A stretch of DNA of 64,000 bases. Origin: an uncultured Planctomycetaceae bacterium. GTDB lineage: Bacteria > Planctomycetota > Planctomycetia > Pirellulales > Pirellulaceae. Of the stretch, positions 56,307 to 64,000 are shown one piece after another; positions within the stretch are counted from its first letter, which is position 1, and every line of letters begins with the position of its first letter. The stretch lies in NCBI GenBank assembly GCA_937862885.1, contig CALMEE010000007.1, positions 1 through 64,000 of the forward strand. The letters run 5' to 3'. Position numbers and translations under genes: made by a program. The notes under the pieces are model-generated. The model had not been told where the DNA came from. It saw only the letters and a program-made list of their open reading frames with translations, and ran no database searches.

Positions 56307-56999
56307 ATGTCATCCAAAGTGTACCCCAACGCCGTTGCTGCCCTACATGATTTAGTGGATGGCATTTCGTTAATGAGCGGTGGCTTTGGACTTTGCGGCA
56401 TCCCGGAAAACAGTATTGCTGAGATAGCCCGTCGTGGTATCACGCGAATTCACGCAATTTCAAATAATATCGGCAATTCGGGGCGCGGTCTGGCCATCTT
56501 GTTGAAGCAACATCAAATCACCGAGGCCACGTGTTCGTATGTCGGCGGCAATCCAGACTTGGAAGAGCAGATGTTGTCTGGTGAAGTCAAAGTCAACCTC
56601 GTACCGCAAGGGACGTTTTCTGAGCGGATTCGTGCGGCCGGTATGGGCATCCGTGGTTTCTACACGCCGACTGGATATGCGACCTTGGTGGCAGAGGGAA
56701 AAGAAGTTCGTGAATTTGATCGACCGTGTTTGCTGGAGTTACCGCTGTCAGCCGATTATGCGATTATCAAAGCAGAAATTGGCGATGAATATGGTAACCT
56801 GTGGTTTAAAGAGACTGCCAGGAATTTTTCCCCTCTGATGGCTATGGCGGCAAGGGTGGCGATAGCTGAAGTCGAGCGTCTTGTGCCTTTAGGCTCGATC
56901 GAACCAGAAAATGTCCATTTGCCGGGAATATTTATACAACGCATTTATCAGGGACAAGGTTACCTCAATGATATCGAAGTCCCCATCTACAACGAGTAA
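56307..56999 (+). CDS. 3-oxoacid CoA-transferase subunit A
   Basis: 230 residues matching the alpha subunit of family I CoA transferases (SCOT/AtoD/ScoA): MSGGFGLCGIPENSI, ISNNIGNSGRGLAILL, EATCSYVGGNPDLEEQ, VPQGTFSERIRAAGMGIRGFYTPTGYAT, and FDRPCLLELPLSADYAIIKA. It moves CoA from succinyl-CoA to acetoacetate or another acid, together with a beta subunit that carries the catalytic Glu. The beta subunit is not next to it; the next gene is lysine 2,3-aminomutase. Subunit B must be elsewhere, or the protein is not active alone. Confidence 0.92.
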   Translation: MSSKVYPNAVAALHDLVDGISLMSGGFGLCGIPENSIAEIARRGITRIHAISNNIGNSGRGLAILLKQHQITEATCSYVGGNPDLEEQMLSGEVKVNLVPQGTFSERIRAAGMGIRGFYTPTGYATLVAEGKEVREFDRPCLLELPLSADYAIIKAEIGDEYGNLWFKETARNFSPLMAMAARVAIAEVERLVPLGSIEPENVHLPGIFIQRIYQGQGYLNDIEVPIYNE

Positions 57000-57356
57000 T
57001 TGCATACTGGTTTGAGTAGTGCCGTTGCCTGCAAGATCTTGATTTATAATTCGCTAGGGATTATGCGTTCGGGCTTGGTAAGATAGACAACGAGTGCCGA
57101 TCTCAAAACCAACGTCGATCACACGTCTGCGAATGAAGGGCCATCTGGTGGGCGACCTTTCGCAGGCGATTCTAGTGGTTTTCAAGCCACGGCGATGGAG
57201 GCCACGTGGTGAGCTAAACGAAGGAACTAAAAATTCAATACCGGCTCCGTGATGAGTCGATGAGATCAATGGTCGCATGTAGACTGGCAATCGAAAATTT
57301 GCACCTAGAGCCAAATTCAATGCGACAGACAAAATTCAAAGCAAAGCAATTAGGGT
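57000..57356. other. Intergenic region before kamA
   Basis: No beta-subunit fragment and no lysine-riboswitch signature seen. A short palindrome (GTGGTTTTCAAGCCAC, 57176-57191) is the only visible structure. Confidence 0.4.
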
Positions 57357-58778
57357 GTGAAGATAATGATGGATACAAGAATAATGAATGCTGATTTTAC
57401 CCTCGCCGACTTGGTTCACCGCTCGTTTCGCGATGACGAGTTCTGGAAACAAATTCCGGCGTGGGAAAATGTTACACGCGAGCGTTTCGCGGATCACCAT
57501 TGGCAGAGCAAGAATTCGATAAAACGCATTGAGGATGTTTCGGCTGTGCTCCAGTCACGCATCAATTCTTCGTTGATCGATGATATCTTGGCCGCGCTCA
57601 AGATCGCGCCAATGAATATTCGGATCACGCCGTATGTATTTTCGCTGATCGATTGGGATAACCCGTACGATGATCCGCTACGCAAACAGTTTTTGCCTGT
57701 GGCATCGCAGATGTACAAAGATCATCCCTATTGTTTAGCAGATTCCTTGTATGAAGATGTCGATTCTCCGGTCCAGATGTTGACCCATCGTTATCCCGAC
57801 AAGGTGTTGTTTTTACCGCTCACTACGTGCCCCGTGTATTGCTCCTATTGTACGCGGAGTCGAATCATCGGCGGATCAACCGATGCCTATGACAAAGAAA
57901 CCTACGGACCCAATCCCAAGAGTTGGGAACCAGCTTTTGAGTACTTGCGACAGCATCGCGAAATCGAAGACGTAGTCATTTCTGGTGGCGATGCATTTAA
58001 TTTGACGCCGCGATACATATCCCATATCGGGGAACAGTTGTTGGCGATCCCCCATATTCGTCGCTTGCGTTACGCGACTAAGGGCATTGCGATTTTGCCC
58101 ATGAAGATCTTGACCGACGATGCCTGGGTGAATGCATTTCTGGAGATTCATCGGCGGGGAAGAGATTTGGGTAAGCAAGTCGTAATCCACACCCACTTTT
58201 CATCGCCAATTGAAATTACACGATGGTCTCAGTTGGCAATGGAGCGATTGTTTGGAGCCGGGGTCACTGTACGGAATCAGGCTGTGTTACAAGAAGGCGT
58301 GAACAATTCGGTGGATATCATGACTCATCTGACACGCAAGTTAGCCTATATGAATATTCAGCCATATTACGTTTACATCCATGATATGGTACCGGGATGC
58401 GAGCATTTACGGACGACTTTGGATGAAGGAATTCAATTAGAGAAACATGTGCGAGGCAGTACCGCTGGGTTCAACATCCCCACCTTTGTTTGTGATGCGC
58501 CGGCTGGTGGAGGGAAACGGCATGTTTCTTCCTACGAGCACTATGATCGCGAGAACGGAATCTCGGTGTGGCAAGCTCCCAGCGTAAAAGGGGACGAATT
58601 GTTTTTATACTTCGATCCACTCCATAAGCTCGATTCGGCCGCTCAACGTCGTTGGAGTGACGAAGCAGCCCGCGTCGAAATGATCAATCAAGCCATCGTA
58701 CGCGTTCAACCTGACTTGAGTGCTGAAATGCGAGAAAAGATCTCCAAGCGACTGGAGGGGGGAGTAAAAAAACGCTAG
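57357..58778 (+). CDS. kamA: Lysine 2,3-aminomutase (KamA family radical SAM enzyme)
   Basis: 473 residues from GTG (ATG codons 3 codons later are possible). Radical SAM cluster motif CPVYCSYCTRSR (CxxxCxxC), SAM-binding GGDAFNLTPR, and the PLP-Lys motif DAPAGGGKRHVSSYEHYD. The two Asp that hold the lysine side chain in the Clostridium enzyme are present (IHDMVPGCEHLRT and CDAPAGGGK), which argues for lysine over glutamate. Catalyses L-lysine to L-beta-lysine. The C-terminal zinc-Cys cluster of the clostridial enzyme is absent. Lysine degradation through acetoacetate would also use a CoA transferase, encoded next door. Confidence 0.88.
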   Translation: MKIMMDTRIMNADFTLADLVHRSFRDDEFWKQIPAWENVTRERFADHHWQSKNSIKRIEDVSAVLQSRINSSLIDDILAALKIAPMNIRITPYVFSLIDWDNPYDDPLRKQFLPVASQMYKDHPYCLADSLYEDVDSPVQMLTHRYPDKVLFLPLTTCPVYCSYCTRSRIIGGSTDAYDKETYGPNPKSWEPAFEYLRQHREIEDVVISGGDAFNLTPRYISHIGEQLLAIPHIRRLRYATKGIAILPMKILTDDAWVNAFLEIHRRGRDLGKQVVIHTHFSSPIEITRWSQLAMERLFGAGVTVRNQAVLQEGVNNSVDIMTHLTRKLAYMNIQPYYVYIHDMVPGCEHLRTTLDEGIQLEKHVRGSTAGFNIPTFVCDAPAGGGKRHVSSYEHYDRENGISVWQAPSVKGDELFLYFDPLHKLDSAAQRRWSDEAARVEMINQAIVRVQPDLSAEMREKISKRLEGGVKKR

Positions 58779-58935
58779 AGACGAAGACTTGTTCGATGAC
58801 AGCGCATTGTCGAGCAGGCGTTGCTTGACGGTTTAACCGCCAATCGAATTTGGTTTGTTAAGCCGCAATTCAAGCAATTTGGAATTCTAAAAAATGTGTA
58901 GTGCGTATTCGATGCGACTAGATGCTTGCCTGAAG

Positions 58936-59739
58936 TTATCGATTCGGATTCGGGTCCTCTTTCTCAATCTCGTCAATTAGATGTTGAATTTCGGCTTCCG
59001 TAATATGTGTGGCAAATTCTCCGAAATCGAGACTTTCGGATCTCCCGGTCGGGATTGAGTTTGCGAGTATGTCGGAATCTTCGGAAACATCCACACCGCC
59101 AGGATTATTGCGCTGGGTTTCATTGACCACGATCGAATCGATTTCTACTTGGGAGAGATTAAACTCGCCTAACCAAGTTGCCGTCTCTTCAGGCGAAAGG
59201 GTTTCCAAAGCTGCCCCTTTATTGGCTTGCTGACTCGAGTCGTCGAGAGTACTTGCAGTTCGCAATCTTGCGGCGTGCCCCGTGGCTCGCACTTGTTCAA
59301 ACCACTCGCGGCTCTGAACGGAATTGGCTCCCCGACGTTGTGCAGCTTGTTTCAATCGGTGGTCGCTCGAAACAACCACAAGCTGTTTGGGGGCACTGTG
59401 GCGATTGATGAGATATTCGATTAACTCATCGGCCTCGGCATACTCGGTTGCAAACAACACATGCATGTTGTGGACGATTTCTTGTTCAGGGAGTTCGCCC
59501 ACATCCGTTTTTGCGTCGAACACGATTGTGGCGCGTGCACGAACTTCTTCGGGAACGTAACGCATCAGAAAACCGAGTAACGCCTTGCGGGCACGCGCCA
59601 GAGCACCTGGCCCGAACGTCGACGTTGAGGCGCGGAGAAAGCCCACTTCACGTAGAAGATTATATCCATCGATAATCGTGAACTTTTCCAAAACTATCTG
59701 TTCCCAAACAACGGTTTCATTGGTTAAGCCACCTAGCAA
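58936..59739 (-). CDS. NYN/PIN-like ribonuclease domain protein (YacP/Rae1-like)
   Basis: 267 residues; the apparent start is TTG, and a shorter one at TTG 59691 is possible. N-terminal NYN domain: FTIIDGYNLLREV, ARATIVFDAKTDVGE, HVLFATEYAEADELIEYLINR, and LVVVSSDHRLKQAAQRRGANSVQSREWF. The acidic residues expected of this nuclease family are present. The last 110 residues are acidic and poorly conserved, ending in ITEAEIQHLIDEIEKEDPN. Rae1 in Bacillus cleaves mRNA on ribosomes; the same role here is inferred only. Confidence 0.85.
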   Translation of the reverse strand: MLGGLTNETVVWEQIVLEKFTIIDGYNLLREVGFLRASTSTFGPGALARARKALLGFLMRYVPEEVRARATIVFDAKTDVGELPEQEIVHNMHVLFATEYAEADELIEYLINRHSAPKQLVVVSSDHRLKQAAQRRGANSVQSREWFEQVRATGHAARLRTASTLDDSSQQANKGAALETLSPEETATWLGEFNLSQVEIDSIVVNETQRNNPGGVDVSEDSDILANSIPTGRSESLDFGEFATHITEAEIQHLIDEIEKEDPNPNR

Positions 59740-59973
59740 TTACCATAGCATGTTTTTTGCATTTTCGCTAAAACAAGGCAAATCGAAATCGATATGCAGA
59801 TAGGCCACATGCTTTCGCAACGACCTCCCAATCGTCAGGACATTGGGACACCAGTCTTGGGTGGTAAATAGCAGAACCCAATTAGGGGCTTTGTTCCATT
59901 TTAGCTGTCGTGTGACTGGAATTAACAGTGCGAAAAATGTCTCGCTACATTTTTTGAAAAACCAAAGGAGAAT

Positions 59974-61428
59974 ATGGTTCAATTTCCCCGGCTTAGCAAA
60001 TTTGCGCATACGAAGACAGTGGCGACAATCGGCCCGGCGTCGAATTCGCTTGAGATGCTGAAGATTTTGATCGACGAAGGAGTCGATGTTTTCCGCTTGA
60101 ATATGGCCCATGGGACCCGTGCAGATCACGATTTGGCCGTCCAACAAATTCGATTGGCGAGCGACCAACTGCAATGGCCGGTCGCCATCCTCATCGACTT
60201 GGCAGGTCCAAAAATTCGTTTGGGGCAACTGCACACGGATCCCTTGTGCCTAATTCCAGGAGCCGAAGTCGAGTTCGTGCGGGGTACGCAATCGGCATCA
60301 CCCCTGCAATTGACATGCTCGTATGAGAACTTGGTCGACGAAGTTGCTGCGGGAGACACGATTGTGCTTAGCGACGGACTCGTGCGTCTCATCGTCAAGA
60401 GAAAAGCAGGTGATTGCGTGGTCTGTGAGGTCGTCGATGGTGGCGAAATTCGCTCGCGCCAGGGCGTTAATTTGCCAGGTGTCAAGCTAAAACTGACGGC
60501 ATTGAGTGACGTTGATCGAGACAACGCGGCCTGGGGTGCGAAAGTCGGTGTCGATTTTGTCGGCTTGAGCTTTGTACGAACAGCTCAAGAGGTTAATGAA
60601 CTGAAAGCCCTGCTTCGTGCCAATGATAGCCAAGCCATGGTTATCGCCAAAATTGAGAAGAGCGAAGCCCTCGATCATCTAGTCGAAATAATCTCGGCAG
60701 CGGATGCCATCATGGTCGCGCGCGGGGACTTGGGCGTTGAAATCCGTATTGAAAAAACACCGATCGCACAAAAACGGATCATAGAAACCTGTCAAAGACT
60801 ATCGAAACCGGTAATCGTCGCGACGCAAATGCTGGAAAGTATGCACACGAATCGACAGCCGACGCGGGCCGAAGTGACCGACGTGGCCAACGCTATTCTG
60901 GATGGGGCCGACGCATGTATGCTATCGGGAGAAACTGCGATTGGCAGCTACCCCAGAGATGCCGTCGCCATGATGCACCGCATTATGCATGAGACGGAAC
61001 CGCTTTTGGCCCACCGCACCGCGCTTGCTCTCGACGACGAAATCTTCAAACGTCAAGGGATTACCGAGGCCGTTGTGTTTGGCGCCGGACAAATTGCCAA
61101 AAGATTGACTGCCAAAGCAGTCGTGATTGCGACCGCGAGTGGACAAGCCGCATTGGTCAAATCGAAACATCGAGATTTTATTCCCACCTTGGCCGTAACG
61201 GACTCGCGACAAGTGGCGCAGCAGATGTGCTTGTTGTGGGGAATTTGTCCCATCTATTGCGAAGAAATTAACGACACCGAGACGCTGACCCACATAATCA
61301 ATGAATGGGCCGTTCAGGATGATAGTTTTGTCGATGGTGATCGAATTGTGATTGTCTTGGACACAAAAACCGTGCCGGGAACGCTCGACTCAATCGTGGT
61401 CATGAGAATTAGAAAGCCAAAGTCTTGA
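59974..61428 (+). CDS. pyk: Pyruvate kinase
   Basis: 484 residues with AAAGGAG before the ATG. KTVATIGPASNS, the inserted B domain (about 75-170), KVGVDFVGLSFVRTA, IAKIEKSEALDHLVEI, VARGDLGVEI, and VIVATQMLESM, RAEVTDVANAILDGADACMLSGETAIG in the barrel; a C-terminal alpha/beta regulatory domain from about 350. The nucleotide loop reads RLNMAHGTR rather than the usual RLNFSHG, a mild deviation. Transfers phosphate from PEP to ADP at the end of glycolysis. Confidence 0.96.
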   Translation: MVQFPRLSKFAHTKTVATIGPASNSLEMLKILIDEGVDVFRLNMAHGTRADHDLAVQQIRLASDQLQWPVAILIDLAGPKIRLGQLHTDPLCLIPGAEVEFVRGTQSASPLQLTCSYENLVDEVAAGDTIVLSDGLVRLIVKRKAGDCVVCEVVDGGEIRSRQGVNLPGVKLKLTALSDVDRDNAAWGAKVGVDFVGLSFVRTAQEVNELKALLRANDSQAMVIAKIEKSEALDHLVEIISAADAIMVARGDLGVEIRIEKTPIAQKRIIETCQRLSKPVIVATQMLESMHTNRQPTRAEVTDVANAILDGADACMLSGETAIGSYPRDAVAMMHRIMHETEPLLAHRTALALDDEIFKRQGITEAVVFGAGQIAKRLTAKAVVIATASGQAALVKSKHRDFIPTLAVTDSRQVAQQMCLLWGICPIYCEEINDTETLTHIINEWAVQDDSFVDGDRIVIVLDTKTVPGTLDSIVVMRIRKPKS

Positions 61429-61667
61429 TTCTCTGATACAAGAGTTAGCCTCGACAAGCGAAGCGATTCGATAACAGCTTACCTTGCCAATTGGCGCTGA
61501 TTCCAAAAGGGCGACCCGCTACGGAATTCTTTTGATTGAAGAATTTTGGCCCATCGCCCAGTTGAAACGTCATCGCGCAAGCAAATAACTGCCGCCCAAC
61601 GGAGTTGCGGGATGTTTGTGCGACAATCTGTTTGCCTCAGGATGTGACGAGCTAGCCCAAACAGGTA

Positions 61668-63008
61668 CTATCGAGGGGAATTCGACACATGAGTATGTTG
61701 AAATTCGATTAGGTCGACCAATTCCTGCTCAAGTCCTTGAAAATCTCGATAGACTTCCTGCTCTACCGTAAAGAGTAGTTGGACCCGGCGCGAGTCTGGA
61801 GCCGTAATCGTATAGTATATCCAGCGCAACGGTACATCTTGTGACTTTCCTACCGCGTCGACGCGCAACCATTGATTCTGAGCAATCGCAGGTGATTGTT
61901 GTCCACCAATTACCTCGCCGCCATTACTTAGGACTGCGCGTTTGACTGTTGTCTTGAATTGCTCTAACGTGGCTGACGTATTGCTCGCTTGGTTCGGCAT
62001 CGGGATAATATCGCATTGAGCCAATACAATGCCATCTCGAATACACCGGAGCACAGTGCGGTCTGTCCGATTACTTATTAATCTCCATGTTCGCGGATAC
62101 AAGAATTCGTAAGGGCCGCATTCGCAGGCAAGATACAATTGGTTAACGCGGCTAAATGGACTCATCTTCATTTCACTCAATGCCGCATTGGTGAGTTTGA
62201 CTTGTTTGGCTGGTGAGATTGTGCTTTCCATCCAAATCGTTGCTTCAAATCCGGGTGCAACCTGACAAGCATTTCGATTCTCGACGATTTTTAGGCGGCA
62301 ATGCGAAACAAATCCCTCTTGCAGGTTGAACAGGCAATGTCCTTGAAGCGTCGCTTCACAGGCTGCACCGTCGATCAAGCCTTTAGCCGTTCCTGCGATT
62401 TGAATACGGACATCGCTTCCTTCAATCGCAATTATCTTGGCAGTTACATCGTTCTTTTCCATGTAGTCCCACGTCAAAATATCGGCTAACAATTCGTCGG
62501 AAGTTGCCCACGACTGATCGAGCTTCTTGTTGTTCGCTTTTATCCATTCCGTCAAAAGCATGCTGCTGCCTGGTGTGTTGACAAGTGCATACTCCGGTTC
62601 GGTCAGACGGGCTTGCGGTGCTTGAAAACGCACCCGTTTGCCATCTGCTGAAAATTGACGACGTTCAAAAATTAGGAATTGATTTTCTGGACCTAATTTT
62701 GAAATCGTTGTGTTGTTGGCCAAGCGAATTTTGGATGTTGCCGTTTCGTAATGACGCACCGACTTAATTTGGTCGGATTTGCTTGCAATTCGCTCGCCGT
62801 ATCGGTAATTGGCTTGAACGTCCAGCGGCATCGTTCTTGTTTTCTCACCTGGGTCAAGAACCAATGAACCTTGGACCTCCATCCTGGTTTCAACTTGGAA
62901 GTTTGTATGTTGCCCTGGCGTTAAGCTCACTGGTTTTTCTTGTCCGAACGATAGCGGTGTCAACGTCAAAACCAGCCACAAAACACATAGATTTCTGACA
63001 AATCGCAT
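61668..63008 (-). CDS. Secreted protein, unknown function
   Basis: 446 residues with a signal peptide (FVRNLCVLWLVLTLTPLSFG). No recognised domain. The protein is beta-rich with many paired strands, including a central SWATSDELLADILTWDYMEKNDV block and four Cys between about 229 and 290. It resembles the large uncharacterised secreted proteins common in planctomycetes. The preceding gene is on the opposite strand, so no operon is suggested. Confidence 0.75.
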   Translation of the reverse strand: MRFVRNLCVLWLVLTLTPLSFGQEKPVSLTPGQHTNFQVETRMEVQGSLVLDPGEKTRTMPLDVQANYRYGERIASKSDQIKSVRHYETATSKIRLANNTTISKLGPENQFLIFERRQFSADGKRVRFQAPQARLTEPEYALVNTPGSSMLLTEWIKANNKKLDQSWATSDELLADILTWDYMEKNDVTAKIIAIEGSDVRIQIAGTAKGLIDGAACEATLQGHCLFNLQEGFVSHCRLKIVENRNACQVAPGFEATIWMESTISPAKQVKLTNAALSEMKMSPFSRVNQLYLACECGPYEFLYPRTWRLISNRTDRTVLRCIRDGIVLAQCDIIPMPNQASNTSATLEQFKTTVKRAVLSNGGEVIGGQQSPAIAQNQWLRVDAVGKSQDVPLRWIYYTITAPDSRRVQLLFTVEQEVYRDFQGLEQELVDLIEFQHTHVSNSPR

Positions 63009-63914
63009 TACTCTATACCCGCATTTAACCAGGAATACTAAAATCCCAAACCCGCCACCGCGCCGCTCTGATCAACCTCGAACCATCAAGGGTTGCTTGT
63101 TCTTTTTTCGCTCGCATCGAATCGACAGGGCCAAAGGTGACTATTGCCAACGCTTTACCTCGCAGAAATCGTGAGCCCTTGAACGTACTTCAGGATGTGA
63201 ATTGCTCGCAGATCGTCTTCTGCCATCCAACCAGCGGATGCGTCATGCTTTCAGCTGCACAAGACAAATCCGGTAAGTTGTGCTGGCGCCAGACAACAAC
63301 GACAATTCATGGGGGAAATCAAGAAAGCCCAGAAAGCGCGCGACACTGCTTGCTACACTCTGCAAATCGGCACCGGGCAAACAAAATGTTGAATTTGTCA
63401 AGCTCGTAACAGGAGCGATGGTTGGGCAAAATAGGTAATTCAATGGTCCGGGTTTGGATTTCGTGTTGAGTGCATTGCCAAACGTCAGGCAAAAACCGGA
63501 TAATTCAGGGAATGTCGAAACAATTCACGGTCCTCAATCGTTATATGTTAAGGGCTGACGGTCATGCTGACCAAATGTCCTTTTTTGAGACAAGATGTCT
63601 CGGCTTGGGACGAAATTGTTGGCGTCCGGCAATTCTGCGGTTAGACTTTAGGGAAAAATTGCCGGATATTTGCAGATTATTTAACTCGATTGTTGGATTG
63701 GTGGTTAAACGCCATTTCTGCACGCATTTTATGTGGGGACGCGGTTGAATTCAGAGCGAAACGGCAAGTTTTGCTTAGACAAAATGTCGCAATTTTTGAT
63801 TGTTTGTGTTAATTTAATTACCTTCAAATAGAACTCGGTTTGGTTTTTGCACGTAACAAGTGACGGCAGAAGGAGGGTTACGATTTAGTCAAAGTCTATT
63901 TAAAGGGTGCCTTC
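63009..63914. other. Gene-poor region, nothing recognised
   Basis: About 900 bp. Two plus-strand frames of about 90 codons (63137 and 63470) lack any motif or ribosome site and are not called. Confidence 0.4.
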
Positions 63915-64000
63915 ATGTTTGGTGGCCCTGCGGATGGAAATCGACGTAGCGATGAACCCGAGAACCAATTGAGAACACCTGAACGTTTTGCAGCGCCAGT
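63915..64000 (+). CDS. Probable start of a gene running off the window
   Basis: An ATG frame open to the end with a hydrophilic start (MFGGPADGNRRSDEPENQ). It is preceded by A+T-rich sequence and AGGAGGG about 38 bases upstream, which is too far to serve it. Family not identifiable. Confidence 0.35.
   Translation, partial: MFGGPADGNRRSDEPENQLRTPERFAAP

Noticed and set aside
57117..57200. G+C-rich structured stretch that looked like a tRNA or riboswitch before kamA
   Set aside because: No cloverleaf, no TTCRA T-arm and no lysine-riboswitch core could be traced.
1..64000. CRISPR arrays, rRNA and tRNA genes
   Set aside because: No spaced identical repeats, no rRNA signatures and no tRNA cloverleaf were found; the 16-bp array has no spacers.

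Overview
The window looks like a chromosomal piece of a planctomycete (Pirellulales-like), with roughly half G+C by eye. The main reasons are three large membrane-anchored Ser/Thr kinases (one with WD40 repeats, one with kinesin-light-chain type TPRs, one polytopic), an ECF sigma factor of the type that accompanies such kinases, a DUF58/transglutaminase/MoxR operon, many long secreted or coiled-coil proteins of planctomycete type, and few Shine-Dalgarno sequences. This is inference from gene content; there is no rRNA in the window.

Layout. 1-4.1 kb: a degenerate 16-bp tandem array, then a zinc-ribbon/kinase/WD40 protein. 4.1-4.9 kb: a RAYT-type element with 18-bp terminal inverted repeats and a nonsense-mutated transposase. 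4.9-7.2 kb: a permease and a poly(His-Asp) lipoprotein. 7.3-11.9 kb: DUF58, transglutaminase-like and MoxR genes, overlapping. 12-13.8 kb: decayed DNA with a Cys-rich exported protein, REP-like palindromes and a transposase fragment. 13.9-18.5 kb: kinase-TPR protein overlapping an ECF sigma gene. 18.5-40.1 kb: mostly housekeeping and metabolism (aldo/keto reductase, TrmN6, ABC-F, lipase, MATE, CDF, PutA, ArgS, PII, FtsY, NusB, RibH, Rho, CoaE). 40.7-53.6 kb: the most interesting region. 54.3-63 kb: prenyltransferase-repeat protein, CoA-binding protein, CoA-transferase subunit A, lysine 2,3-aminomutase, NYN RNase, pyruvate kinase and a secreted hypothetical. A gene probably starts at 63915 and runs off the end.

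The 42.5-52.5 kb locus encodes, all on the minus strand, an FHA-like protein, a polytopic Ser/Thr kinase, a ubiquitin-like protein ending in a single Gly, an E2-like protein with its Cys, a soluble JAB/JAMM protease, an E1-like enzyme, a second JAMM protease carrying two membrane segments and a coiled coil, and a second E2-like protein whose catalytic Cys is replaced by His. This is a complete ubiquitin-like conjugation and deconjugation set with duplicated E2 and JAB components. Both E2s end in the same short hydrophobic-FID tail. I infer a membrane-associated protein modification system that may be controlled by phosphorylation. Bacterial E1-E2-JAB-Ubl sets are known as a class (for example Bil and type II CBASS), but the paired active/inactive E2s, the membrane-anchored JAB and the kinase/FHA partners make this layout worth study.
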